Shown here piece by piece: positions 9,416-18,000 of a stretch of 64,000 nt of DNA. Source of the DNA: Acetomicrobium sp. UBA5826. Lineage in GTDB: Bacteria > Synergistota > Synergistia > Synergistales > Acetomicrobiaceae. A model generated the notes under the pieces. That model was not told the origin of the DNA, searched no databases, and worked only from the letters and a program-made list of their open reading frames with translations. The DNA lies in NCBI RefSeq assembly GCF_002433005.1, contig NZ_DJHF01000017.1:1-64000 (forward strand), read 5' to 3'. Each line of letters begins with the position of its first letter. Positions within the stretch are counted from its first letter, which is position 1. The translations under genes were made by a program, and so were the position numbers.

Positions 9416-10339
9416 TTACTCGGATATCGCTTCCAAAAGCTTTTCTGCTGAAATTAGGCTTTTAGGAAGTTTAGCCCTTACCGTCTTACGCGGATCGACC
9501 AATTGACAAATTTCTAAGTCCATCGCCATGCTGGCAAGCATGTAAGCATCATGCCAATCCAGATCCAATGCAGCTTCAAAAGCTCTTACCGCCAATCTCG
9601 TTGCCTCGTAAAAAGCCTTGTTTATGTCTTCATCTGAGACTACTATGTATAACCAATCTTTCGTTTCAACACAGGGCCACATCGGTGCCAATTTATCTAA
9701 CACTTTAAAGCTTACTGTCACATTGCCGGCGATCTCGCAAGCAGCAACACAGACCTCGCCATCTCCCATCATTGCATGAAGATCCCCCAAGCCGAACAAA
9801 GCGCCGTCGCAACTGACCGGAAAATAAACAGTGGCACCTTCCGTTATCACAGTGGCATCCATATTCCCGCCGTGTCTTCCCGGAGTACCCGTAGGTGTAT
9901 TTTCTGGTGTGGCAACGCCTATTACACCTATCATCTTTTTTAAAGCCAGATTTAAATGCTTGAACTTCAGCTGATCGGAATGTATATCACAGATGACGGT
10001 TCTGGCTTCTTCTGCCATGTCGCCAAGGACACCCTCTTTAGGTATCGTAACGATAGTTCCCTTTTGTTTTAGATCTATCTTATGGATGGTTACTGCTAAA
10101 GCGTCGCCTTTTTTAGCACCCTTTACGTAAATCGGTCCTGTGGCCGGGTTTATTCTTGAAAAATCTATTTCCGAAACCAACTGATCTTCCTCGGTGATCT
10201 GATCAGAAAAGCAATCCTTTGTCTCAATTTGAACCAAGACGTCTTGATCGACGGTGGCGGCGGGAGGTAATTGGGGATCGAAGGAGAAAAAAGTAGATTC
10301 ACTGCTAACCACGACATCCGGTTTTTGACAGCAGTTCAT
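9416..10339 (-). CDS. Acetamidase/formamidase family protein
   Basis: The 307-residue protein belongs to the FmdA/AmdA family, which hydrolyses short amides to the acid and ammonia. Diagnostic segments are GPIYVKGAKKGDALAVTIHKI around residue 75, PGRHGGNMD, and GDLHAMMGDGEVCVAACE, the conserved metal/active-site region near residue 190. I prefer the ATG at 10339: the AGGAG is eight bases upstream of it, whereas it abuts an in-frame GTG at 10348. It lies 100 bp downstream of the MOSC gene and 16 bp upstream of the APC permease in the same direction. Inference: it releases ammonia from an amide formed or imported by the operon. Confidence 0.9.
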   Translation of the reverse strand: MNCCQKPDVVVSSESTFFSFDPQLPPAATVDQDVLVQIETKDCFSDQITEEDQLVSEIDFSRINPATGPIYVKGAKKGDALAVTIHKIDLKQKGTIVTIPKEGVLGDMAEEARTVICDIHSDQLKFKHLNLALKKMIGVIGVATPENTPTGTPGRHGGNMDATVITEGATVYFPVSCDGALFGLGDLHAMMGDGEVCVAACEIAGNVTVSFKVLDKLAPMWPCVETKDWLYIVVSDEDINKAFYEATRLAVRAFEAALDLDWHDAYMLASMAMDLEICQLVDPRKTVRAKLPKSLISAEKLLEAISE

Positions 10340-10439
10340 ATCGCTCACTCCTTTTAGTTTATCAATACAGCATGTAAATTAAAATTTAAGCCACAATTAT
10401 GTTTTGGTCAAGCAAGTAAATTATGTCAACAAATCGCTG

Positions 10440-10877
10440 TTAGCCGTGAGCCTCGAGCTCAACCTCATCTCCTGGCTTTACAATGCCACCGCCAACTACC
10501 TCAAGGAAATAGCCCACCTTGGGCAGCAGACACCATCCGCGGTAATCGTATGTGTGAGGTTCGTCCGGCCTTTTGCCCTTTTCTATTACAAGCAAGACCA
10601 CATCGCGGCCGATTTTAAGGCGGCTTCCTATTGTAATTTCATCGGGCAATCCCTCTACCACCAGATTTTCGGCTAAAGACCCCGGCGGAAAGGAAAAGCC
10701 CGCCTCTTTTTCGGCGAGCTTTATATCCTCATATCTCAACAAGCTGACCTGTCGTGATGATATGCCAAAATGGGAATCCCCCTCAATGCCTCTTCCTTCG
10801 ATAAATAGTGCCTGCACTACGGGCTTTTTTGGTTCCTGTCTGCTTGAGCTAACACAAACTGCCAGAACGCGCGCCAT
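10440..10877 (-). CDS. MOSC-domain protein
   Basis: This 145-residue single-domain protein is a MOSC (molybdenum cofactor sulfurase C-terminal-like) protein: opening MARVLAVCVSSSR, then IEGDSHFG, LAENLVVEGL and GSRLKIG. MOSC domains carry sulfur or bind molybdopterin. The usual late cysteine region appears as YRGWCLLPKVGYFLEV. ATG at 10877 follows AGGAGGT. Its placement among hydrolases and a DUF917 protein, a family that includes a desulfurase, makes sulfur handling a reasonable but unproven idea. It may instead simply partner the molybdenum-cofactor genes elsewhere, such as the Mog-like gene at the right end. Confidence 0.88.
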   Translation of the reverse strand: MARVLAVCVSSSRQEPKKPVVQALFIEGRGIEGDSHFGISSRQVSLLRYEDIKLAEKEAGFSFPPGSLAENLVVEGLPDEITIGSRLKIGRDVVLLVIEKGKRPDEPHTYDYRGWCLLPKVGYFLEVVGGGIVKPGDEVELEAHG

Positions 10878-10903
10878 TGCTAAAAACCTCCTAATTCAAT
10901 AGC

Positions 10904-11863
10904 TTAAATCCATATCTTACCATCCTTTACGACAAGTATATCATCCAAATAAAGTTCAGGGCTCCTCATTACAGCATCAACATGAACGCCTGCGGCAACT
11001 TTTCCACCAAAGGTGTCATTGCTTCCCATTGCTATATGGACAGATCCATATATCTTTTCGTCTTCTAGGATAACCCCGGTGAGACGAGCCTTATCGTTGG
11101 TCCCAATGCCAAGTTCCGCCAAATTACGTGCATTGGGGTTATCTCCTAATACCTTGAGTAGGCGATCAGCGCAATCGCCTTTCACGTTCAAAAGCAACCC
11201 CTGGTCAAATTCCAGGATGAGCGGAGAATCAAGAAGCCCAATCCCAACACAAGAACCGTCTACAAGCACGCTTCCGGTTGTAGTGCCCTCAAGGGGTGCT
11301 ATGTAAGCTTCGCCTGAGGGCAAATTTCCCGATTCTCCTTTATTGCGATATATTCCGGTGCTCGGAATGCCGTGCCTTCCCTCAAGTGACATCGAAAGTG
11401 TGTGCTTTCCGGTGACGATCCTGGCCGATCTTGCCTTATCTAGCAAAACAGTAACCTTTTTGGTCAATTTTTCTACTTTTTCATAGTCGGCATTTATCGG
11501 GCCATTAAAAAACATATCTTCAGTGATCCCTGGCATGGTAGCAATTCGTGCCCCACAACTGCAAGCATTTTTCCGTGCCTGCGTATGGGTAAGAGAAGCA
11601 CTGGTAGGTGCCATAATCACATCCGACATCGCCATAGCCTTTGCCACCAGCTCATCGGGTTCCATGCCGCTTCTTTCAAGTTTTTGCATGCAAAGCAAGA
11701 AAGATCTAGCTTTTACCTCCATGCCGGCCTTATAGATAGCATCGCCGATGCCCTGCGTAGCGTCATCACACAGGACAAGGAGTCTTTCGCCCTTTGCTAT
11801 GCCCATATTTACCATTAAAAGCTTCTTTGCAATTTCCATCAAACTTTTAAGTTCGCTCATCAT
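10904..11863 (-). CDS. M29-like (thermophilic leucyl) aminopeptidase family protein
   Basis: The 319-residue protein resembles the short M29/leucyl-aminopeptidase-like group. An N-terminal domain begins LMEIAKKLLMVNMGIAKGERLLVLCDD; a C-terminal catalytic half has ELGIGTND, GSVHIAMGSNDTFGG and HVDAVM. The last supplies the His-x-Asp pair that binds metal in M29 enzymes. It is shorter than classic AmpS/AmpT (about 410), so activity on peptides is not assured. Start: an in-frame TTG at 11881 overlaps the aroM end, but ATG at 11863 has GAGGA seven bases upstream and is preferred. A paralogous gene opens the peptide-transport operon at 29294-30367. Confidence 0.8.
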   Translation of the reverse strand: MMSELKSLMEIAKKLLMVNMGIAKGERLLVLCDDATQGIGDAIYKAGMEVKARSFLLCMQKLERSGMEPDELVAKAMAMSDVIMAPTSASLTHTQARKNACSCGARIATMPGITEDMFFNGPINADYEKVEKLTKKVTVLLDKARSARIVTGKHTLSMSLEGRHGIPSTGIYRNKGESGNLPSGEAYIAPLEGTTTGSVLVDGSCVGIGLLDSPLILEFDQGLLLNVKGDCADRLLKVLGDNPNARNLAELGIGTNDKARLTGVILEDEKIYGSVHIAMGSNDTFGGKVAAGVHVDAVMRSPELYLDDILVVKDGKIWI

Positions 11864-11873
11864 GATCTTTTCC

Positions 11874-12545
11874 TCACTCAAGCAATTCCCTGGCTATGCG
11901 GCTTGCAACGGTCCTGGCCAAGATAACGGGACATGAGGTAATTTCTTTTGCATGCTTTTTCATCTTGGAAGTGTAGCCTATACAATCCATTACTATTATT
12001 TGCGCTCCCCATTCGGATAACTCCATAGCGCCCCTTGCTATTGAGGCATCACACTCTACGTAAGGTGAGGCAGCCACTATCCGAAGGTCCTTTGTCACGG
12101 CAGACCATCGTTTGCGTGATTGCTCTATTTGGTCCTTTGAAGGGGTAAATACGCCTAACTTCAAACCTTCTCCAACTGCCTTGGTTACCTCAAAAAGCAT
12201 TTTTTGGGGTCTCAAAAGAAAACCATTTGCGCCAAAATCAGGAAATTCTCCAGTGCACAGAAGCAAAACCACGTGAATGCCGCTTTCAAAAAGCTTGCCG
12301 ATCTTGTCCTGGAGCAGGGGAGTGATGTGCTTTTCTGCAACTTTGACGGATGTGCCGTCACGAAGCCTGGTTACCAATACATAATCTCCTTCTATTGGAG
12401 CTAACTTGGCTATTTCTTCTTTACCAAGTCCGTCTAGCGCTCCGGCCTCCACAATTTCAATGTCAGGCCCCAAAATCGGTTTTATGTCCACCATAACGTC
12501 GCTTCTTGGCGACTGTCCTATTGTTACGGCACCAATTCTATACAT
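11874..12545 (-). CDS. AroM family protein
   Basis: The 223-residue protein matches the AroM family, named for the E. coli gene next to aroL whose function is unknown. Its fold is related to Asp/Glu racemases. Conserved features are IGAVTIGQSPRSDV at the N-terminus, EAGALDGL, VTRLRDG, LLLCTGEFP with a cysteine in the first half, and IVMDCIGYT with a cysteine in the second half. That is a two-cysteine arrangement like cofactor-independent racemases. Its start overlaps the stop of the upstream gene by 8 bp, implying translational coupling. Within this operon it is the second racemase-superfamily protein. Confidence 0.88.
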   Translation of the reverse strand: MYRIGAVTIGQSPRSDVMVDIKPILGPDIEIVEAGALDGLGKEEIAKLAPIEGDYVLVTRLRDGTSVKVAEKHITPLLQDKIGKLFESGIHVVLLLCTGEFPDFGANGFLLRPQKMLFEVTKAVGEGLKLGVFTPSKDQIEQSRKRWSAVTKDLRIVAASPYVECDASIARGAMELSEWGAQIIVMDCIGYTSKMKKHAKEITSCPVILARTVASRIARELLE

Positions 12546-13368
12546 TGTTCATTCTCCCTTTATAAATACAATTCAAGTGATCCTGGGCCCCTGGGCCACA
12601 ACGCAGGCATTCTTTTAAGGAATCCTCGATTCCACTGGGCGATGTACCTTTGATGGAACAAATATATTCCGTGAAATCGCTAGCCCACGATTTGTCTCCC
12701 TCTATCAAAAAAGTGGTGCTGCCTGCGCCTTCGTAAATTCCACCTCGTCCTATCACCGTTACATGCGTGGCACCCAGTGCATAGATGCCATCGACCTCAC
12801 TAAAGACCTTGCCTACAATTGGAACTAATCCAACTGACATGCCCATAGACATATCCGGTACGTTTCGTCCACACCTGGACATCGCTTCTCTCAAAGAAAA
12901 GGGGCAATATTTTTCAAGCCCTGCCGCTACGATGATAGGCACTCCCTCGACATGCAAAAGAGGAAGAATCCTGCCCGGCTCACCCCCGAAAAAACGACCT
13001 GCCATTATAGCTGCATTTCCGTCCCCATCTATAATGTTTGCTCCGCAAATTGCCAAATCGCTTGGTCCCATTTGAGATACTATCTCCTCAAGGTGCCCAT
13101 CCGCCGTTTCAGGTTTGCCGTTTCTAATCACAATGGAATGCGGGCCTTCAACATTACCTTCGGCCGATACGGCACCTCTCTCGGTTATCCTTCCAGATAT
13201 CCTTAGCTTAACCCCAACCAAGTCCTCCGAAACTGCAGATACTGTTGTTCCTCCTTTTAAGAGTAAGATCCCTTGCTTCATTACGTGGTTGACTTCCGGT
13301 AACGAGGAAATACCTCTCGCTATAACCCTTTTCCCCTCTTCTACGGTAAGTGTAACTTGAATTTTCAT
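12538..13368 (-). CDS. Unrecognised protein of the catabolic operon
   Basis: I do not recognise this 276-residue protein. It looks soluble, without signal peptide or membrane segments. Notable parts are a beta-rich N-terminal half and SDLAICGANIIDGDGNAAIMAG near residue 130. A glycine-rich FFGGEPGRILPLLHVEGVPIIV follows, then KYCPFSLREAMSRCGRNVP, and VTVIGRGGIYEGAGSTTFLIEG near 230. The end is cysteine-rich (KECLRCGPGAQDHLNCIYKG). It starts with ATG directly at the end of the DUF1177 gene and overlaps aroM by 8 bp, so it is a full operon member. An enzyme acting on the same substrate as DUF1177, DUF917 and AroM is a reasonable guess; nothing more specific is supported. Confidence 0.75.
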   Translation of the reverse strand: MKIQVTLTVEEGKRVIARGISSLPEVNHVMKQGILLLKGGTTVSAVSEDLVGVKLRISGRITERGAVSAEGNVEGPHSIVIRNGKPETADGHLEEIVSQMGPSDLAICGANIIDGDGNAAIMAGRFFGGEPGRILPLLHVEGVPIIVAAGLEKYCPFSLREAMSRCGRNVPDMSMGMSVGLVPIVGKVFSEVDGIYALGATHVTVIGRGGIYEGAGSTTFLIEGDKSWASDFTEYICSIKGTSPSGIEDSLKECLRCGPGAQDHLNCIYKGRMNNV

Positions 13369-14307
13369 TTATTTTATCTTTCCTAAGGTTTGTAAGTGCC
13401 TCATATGTCCATAAAGCGAAATTAATCTGTCAAATTCCGTCGCATCGTAAAAAGATACCTTTCCTTCACCGTAGTACTTAGCGACCTCAACGCTAAACCT
13501 AACCGCCTCGTCAATATCCATGGCCTGCGTAGCGCCGGTGGCACACCCCGGGACCGGCACCTCGGACGTTAATGCAACCCCTACTACTGGTGCAGAAGTT
13601 GCCGTACAGGGCTGCATTATGCTGTTTAGATGATAAACGTCGTTGCCATAAGGCGTGATATCCTGCATGGTTATGGGGAATACAACCGGCATTTTCCCGG
13701 TAATATAACTCATGAGAGACAATAAATCCTCGCTAACGCGTAATATCCATCCCTCTTTTACAGTCGGCGATATGGCAAAACCGCGATGGTTTATGACTCT
13801 GTTTCCACGAGTCGTGTCAACCGAAAGCACAGCATCCAACTCGCCGGTAATTTCTTCTTTGTTAGCCATCGCCATATCGATAGGGGAGCCCATGAAGGGA
13901 ACGGGATCGTGTGGCTGGGTGGGGGCATCTGGACATATGTGAGTAGAGATGAAAACATCTCCCTTTAAGATATCTCCTTTGCTATACATATCACCTAAAA
14001 GCATGGCAGTAGCTACGGCAGCTATGCCTCCATCGGCGTCGGAGACCAAGCCAAGCCTTTCCGGTCTTGCGCCTATGCCGCCAAGCCTGCCGACTATGCC
14101 AAGCGTTGGAGCAGTCCCTCCGGATCTTTTGCCCTCCTTTCCGAGTATCCAAACCTTTACAAAATCAGTCTTCCCATTTGGGCCAGTTACTGACTTTACC
14201 TCAACATCTTCAAGCCCTATCTTAATGAGCGCTTCTTTGACGTCTTGTCCATTTACTGTAGGACTGCTTAAAAGATCTATCGCTTCAATGGTCCATTTTA
14301 GCGACAT
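13369..14307 (-). CDS. DUF1177 family protein
   Basis: The 312-residue protein fits the uncharacterised DUF1177 family. Conserved stretches include WTIEAIDLLSSPTVNG at the N-terminus, GIVGRLGGIGARPERLGLVSD, DVFISTHICPDAPTQPHDP, SVDTTRGNRVINHRGFAISP and CATGATQAMDIDEAVRF. The repeated His, Asp and Cys residues suggest a hydrolase-like metal site, which is inference. I chose ATG 14307, nine bases after GGGAGGTG; an upstream in-frame ATG at 14325 overlaps that ribosome site and the DUF917 stop. It sits between the DUF917 gene and the unrecognised gene. Confidence 0.85.
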   Translation of the reverse strand: MSLKWTIEAIDLLSSPTVNGQDVKEALIKIGLEDVEVKSVTGPNGKTDFVKVWILGKEGKRSGGTAPTLGIVGRLGGIGARPERLGLVSDADGGIAAVATAMLLGDMYSKGDILKGDVFISTHICPDAPTQPHDPVPFMGSPIDMAMANKEEITGELDAVLSVDTTRGNRVINHRGFAISPTVKEGWILRVSEDLLSLMSYITGKMPVVFPITMQDITPYGNDVYHLNSIMQPCTATSAPVVGVALTSEVPVPGCATGATQAMDIDEAVRFSVEVAKYYGEGKVSFYDATEFDRLISLYGHMRHLQTLGKIK

Positions 14308-14324
14308 GAGATTTACACCTCCCA

Positions 14325-15410
14325 TTAAAATTTTAAGTAGCTTATTATTTCTTTTCCAATGACCTTTTCTATCGGTTCAAAAAGCTCTTTACACCGCATG
14401 CCTTCACCCAAAATTAGGTTTTTGGCCGAAGCTGATACGACTATTACCATTTGATCTTTGCGAACCTCGGCACTTGTTGTGGGAATGCCACTTTCTCCAT
14501 CAAGCGTCATAATAAGATCCGGAAAGGTACTAATACGTTTGCCGTTACACTCTAATGTCATGTATTCGTTCCAAAAAGTAATTTCATGGCCATCTTCCAA
14601 TACTATCTTTCCGTGGTCAAATCCTCCTTCGGAGACAAGTTTCTTATCCTTTACACGGGAAGCTGTGATTACGTTACCTCCTAAAATATCCATCAAAGCA
14701 GAAGCTATAGCCTGTGGGCCGCTTGATTTTAGCTTCATCATGGCCTCACCCAACTTTAAAGCCAGCTTTATTGCACCCGGAGCACCATGGTCTTTTACGA
14801 AGGATGCCTTCACTGGATTTCTTGACACAGCTACGAGGCCACCCGCATAGACCGCACATTGTCTTACTAAAGAAGAAGCAGAATCTAGTGCACCTTTGAA
14901 AACTGCTTCCAAGTGCTTTCCAGTTTTGGGATTCCCTCCAACGGCACTTTGAACTGAAACGTAATCTTTAATTCGGTGCAACCCCATAGAACCCATCAAA
15001 CCCGTAGGATGAGCCCGCCCGTTGCAGGGTGCGTCAAGCAGCGGCAGACCTAAAACAGCAGCCGGCACCCACCCGTTGAAGATGGATCCTCCTCCACACT
15101 CGTTGGTGATGAATGCGTTTATCCCAGAAACGCCTACCGCTTGACACAGTTCGACCGTACGCTGGTGATCTTGGTCTGTCACAAAGGTTTCGCTCGACGA
15201 CGGGGCTCCAACGGCAGAGGAGGTCAACACAACTGATTCGGGGTCAACGGCATTAATATCCTTCAATAAAACTTTGCCATGTTTCAGGGCTGCCTTTGCA
15301 AGCTTAATTCCCTCTGCCATAGAACCGCCACCGCCTCCGCCAAGCAAGCAACCGCCAAGGGCTATGGCGTCCACCATATCTTCGGTTATCAAGATATCGC
15401 TATTGCTCAA
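14325..15410 (-). CDS. DUF917 family protein (S-methyl-thiohydantoin desulfurase family)
   Basis: The 361-residue protein has the DUF917 hallmark N-terminus LGGCLLGGGGGGSMAEGIKL, followed by VSGINAFITNECGGGS and GLPLLDAPCNGRAHPTGLMGS. One family member has been shown to be an S-methyl-thiohydantoin desulfurase in ergothioneine-derived thiohydantoin breakdown; others occur fused to or beside HyuA-type hydantoinases. Translation probably uses TTG at 15410 behind AGGAGGTAAT. The stop touches the DUF1177 start region. Directly upstream is an Asp/Glu/hydantoin racemase, so a cyclic amidated or thiolated amino-acid derivative is the best-supported substrate class; the exact compound is unknown. Confidence 0.88.
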   Translation of the reverse strand: MSNSDILITEDMVDAIALGGCLLGGGGGGSMAEGIKLAKAALKHGKVLLKDINAVDPESVVLTSSAVGAPSSSETFVTDQDHQRTVELCQAVGVSGINAFITNECGGGSIFNGWVPAAVLGLPLLDAPCNGRAHPTGLMGSMGLHRIKDYVSVQSAVGGNPKTGKHLEAVFKGALDSASSLVRQCAVYAGGLVAVSRNPVKASFVKDHGAPGAIKLALKLGEAMMKLKSSGPQAIASALMDILGGNVITASRVKDKKLVSEGGFDHGKIVLEDGHEITFWNEYMTLECNGKRISTFPDLIMTLDGESGIPTTSAEVRKDQMVIVVSASAKNLILGEGMRCKELFEPIEKVIGKEIISYLKF

Positions 15411-15411
15411 A

Positions 15412-16077
15412 TCAATTACCTCCTTCTTTTAAAACCGTCCAAAGGGCAGCTGCAGCCGCCTTGAGCGGATCTACTACAATTAGACCCGTTTCTTTAGCGA
15501 TCAAAGGCGCTACGCCTATGGTTGCCATACCAGTGCAGGCTAAAGCGAGCACTTTGATACCTTTCTGTTTTAGTTCCTCGGCCGCATTTAGCGTGTTTGA
15601 CCTACCCGTGGGGGTCATCAAATCAAGCGTCGAAGTTACACCGCTGGGTTTTGTCCAAGCTATCATGCGATCACGCAATACCGCCTTCATGCCCATGGGT
15701 ACTTCATCTGTAATACCTAAGACACCAATGGGGAGATCAAAGGAAAGGGCGATGCAGGCTGTCGTCCTCCCTGCACCCACTACGGTTATCGAAAGCACAT
15801 CTTTAAGTTCGTTTACTGCAGGATCTCCTGCACAGCTTATTAATATTCCATCGAACCCTTCGCTCTCAAATTCCTTTGCCAAATTTACGACCTTTGGAAC
15901 GGCCATCTGTTCTGTTGCGTCGTCGTGTATGCCTTCAGGCTGATCCGGAATACAGCGCGATACCACCTCAAGTTCCGGAAACCATGACATCACCTTTTTC
16001 CCGTGAAGTTCGAGCAAATCCCGATCGTTTGTGGTAAGTACCCTTATTAGACCTACTTTTGTCTTTTTTACCACCAT
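15412..16077 (-). CDS. Asp/Glu/hydantoin racemase family protein
   Basis: The 221-residue protein belongs to the cofactor-independent Asp/Glu/hydantoin racemase superfamily, which moves a proton between two cysteines. The first cysteine is in LISCAGDPAVNEL (around residue 88) and the second in LALACTGMATIG (around residue 184). Both are followed by the expected small-residue loops, and GVLGITDEVP marks the middle. The ATG at 16077 follows GGGAGGAG and overlaps the end of the OPT gene by 10 bp; the stop abuts the TTG start of the DUF917 gene. Context favours racemisation of a hydantoin or amino-acid derivative imported by the OPT carrier. Confidence 0.9.
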   Translation of the reverse strand: MVVKKTKVGLIRVLTTNDRDLLELHGKKVMSWFPELEVVSRCIPDQPEGIHDDATEQMAVPKVVNLAKEFESEGFDGILISCAGDPAVNELKDVLSITVVGAGRTTACIALSFDLPIGVLGITDEVPMGMKAVLRDRMIAWTKPSGVTSTLDLMTPTGRSNTLNAAEELKQKGIKVLALACTGMATIGVAPLIAKETGLIVVDPLKAAAAALWTVLKEGGN

Positions 16078-17717
16078 CCAAAACTCCTCCCTATTGAAAA
16101 GAAGAATCCGTATATACCGTCACCCGCAATGAATCCAGCGCCGTAAAGCTCCATCTTTTCCTTGTGTGTCTTTTCATAAATACGTCTTATAGCTACAGCA
16201 ATCAAAAGACCTATTCCATAAATTGGATTGTTTATAAGTAACCCGGTGGCAAAAAGTATACCCAATGCCCGTTTTGCCTTGCCAACAAACTGAATTATTG
16301 CTCCAGGTATTGCCCATATGATCAGTTCTCTCAAAATTTGTGGGCTTGAACCGGCTTTAATGGTGACGGCGAAGGCACGGCTCACAGGGGGAATCAAATC
16401 AAGTTTAAAATGCATATTCATAAACACAGCCACCGCAATCATAGCGACTATGCCACCTATTGCTTCGGATATAAACTGTTGTCGCCTTCCATCCAGCTCA
16501 TAAGGAATATTTTTACCCATCCCCCTTATGATCCAACCTGTTTTTAAGTCATAACCCATGTCGGCAAAGCAAGGACCCGTACTTGCCACATATCCGGAAA
16601 GCAAAGCTAGAGCTAAAGGAGGAAAGTTCATAAATAAACCTATGGTTAAAAATATGATTGTGATAGCAAAACCTGGAAACCATCCGGAGTGCATGGCACA
16701 CAAACCTACAAGTATTGGCGCAATGAGCGCAGATATACCAGACCAAAAAACCCACAGAGCCAATTTTGAGGCCGCCATTTCTGTATATACACCGGAGATA
16801 AACGCCAAGGCTAACGCTCCCGCGATAAAAAGGACAAAAGACACAAAAATGGCCTTCTTAGTTTGTGAAGGAGACACCGTAGGTATATATTCATTGTTTT
16901 CGATATTATTTAGATTTTTATCACTCGAAGCACCCCTTCTAAATATGATAACCATTGCTTGAATCAGAGAAACTAATCCGGCACCAATCATAACACCATG
17001 GGGTATGTAAGTTTTGCCCAAATCAACTGGCAAACCGCTTATTCCCAATGATGACATAAATGATGAAACAATAGGGAAATACCCTCTAACGATTAAGCCT
17101 ATACCTAATGCAATCATTGCATATGGATTAGCTATAAATGCAATGCCTACTCCCGCCATTGGAAGTCCACTTGGAAGTACTGGTTTGATTCTTAATGCAG
17201 TACCCACAGCACCCAATAATATCCCTTGAAATAAAGTTTTTGCCTTGGCACCACCTTCATCTCCAGCAACTAATGCAGCTGCAGTAGCAACACCAGGTGG
17301 CCATGAGCCACTCGCAGGATACATTTCAGAATCATAAACCTTATAAACAAAATACATTCCCAAAATAGTTGCAATAGCGCTCCCTAAAACCATGGGAATA
17401 AGCAACTTTAAATCACCAAAGGCATACAAAATACCCGCGGCCAGAAGACCACAATTAGCAGCTGCAAATCCTCCGCCAGAGGTCATGGTTTGAATAAGGT
17501 TTTGTCGATCAAGACTTCTAAACTTACGTAAAGCATTAAGAGGAATTCTTGCTATAGACATAGCTATCAAGGCACCGATTATTGAAGTGTTGGGAGTTAT
17601 ACCGATTCGCGAGATTATTTGCATACATATAATGGCTGAAAAAAACGTAACAATTAGACTTATCAAAAACGTTTCTTTTTCTATTGCTTTTGGATGTTGA
17701 CTAGATCTTTGGTACAT
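16068..17717 (-). CDS. OPT/YSL family oligopeptide transporter
   Basis: The 549-residue, highly hydrophobic protein has roughly 14 membrane segments and matches the OPT family. OPT carriers are proton- or sodium-coupled and move oligopeptides, peptide-like siderophores or modified amino acids. Typical features are TMTSGGGFAAANCGLLAAG and MYPASGSWPPGVATAAALVAGDEGG, and a central soluble loop of about 30 charged residues near position 275. ATG 17717 lies behind GGAGGTG; an in-frame TTG at 17732 is on the ribosome site itself. It is the first gene of the ten-gene minus-strand operon, with about 280 bp of AT-rich DNA upstream. Confidence 0.9.
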   Translation of the reverse strand: MYQRSSQHPKAIEKETFLISLIVTFFSAIICMQIISRIGITPNTSIIGALIAMSIARIPLNALRKFRSLDRQNLIQTMTSGGGFAAANCGLLAAGILYAFGDLKLLIPMVLGSAIATILGMYFVYKVYDSEMYPASGSWPPGVATAAALVAGDEGGAKAKTLFQGILLGAVGTALRIKPVLPSGLPMAGVGIAFIANPYAMIALGIGLIVRGYFPIVSSFMSSLGISGLPVDLGKTYIPHGVMIGAGLVSLIQAMVIIFRRGASSDKNLNNIENNEYIPTVSPSQTKKAIFVSFVLFIAGALALAFISGVYTEMAASKLALWVFWSGISALIAPILVGLCAMHSGWFPGFAITIIFLTIGLFMNFPPLALALLSGYVASTGPCFADMGYDLKTGWIIRGMGKNIPYELDGRRQQFISEAIGGIVAMIAVAVFMNMHFKLDLIPPVSRAFAVTIKAGSSPQILRELIIWAIPGAIIQFVGKAKRALGILFATGLLINNPIYGIGLLIAVAIRRIYEKTHKEKMELYGAGFIAGDGIYGFFFSIGRSFGWW

Positions 17718-17732
17718 TTCTAACACCTCCAA

Positions 17733-18000
17733 CAGTAATCAATGTTATCAATTATTTAATGATTCACTCATAATAAATTAATTTATAAATAGCGCTAAAT
17801 AACATTAATAATATAAATCAAAAAAGAACTAAAATCTCATTAACACTATTTACTACTAAATAGCAATGATATGATAACAATATAATATAAAAGTACATAA
17901 CCATAAGATAACTAAATTTTACAAGAATTGATAATGCCAGAACAATGTACCTTCAAGCACGAAAATGGGGTATTATTTTATGCAAAATGCACAAACTTTA
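17733..18000. promoter_or_regulatory. AT-rich control region of the ten-gene operon
   Basis: This 268-bp gene-free stretch separates the OPT start from the 3' end of the pucR gene. It is strongly AT-rich with several TATAAT-like hexamers, but no single -35/-10 pair stands out. At its far end is the palindrome described at 17979-17993. Confidence 0.55.
17979..17993. promoter_or_regulatory. Candidate PucR operator, copy 1
   Basis: TATGCA-AAA-TGCACA; read on the minus strand it is TGTGCA-TTT-TGCATA, 13 of 15 positions identical to the perfect palindrome at 19192-19206. It lies about 260 bp upstream of the OPT start, immediately beyond the pucR stop. The role is inferred only from position and repetition. 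Confidence 0.4.
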
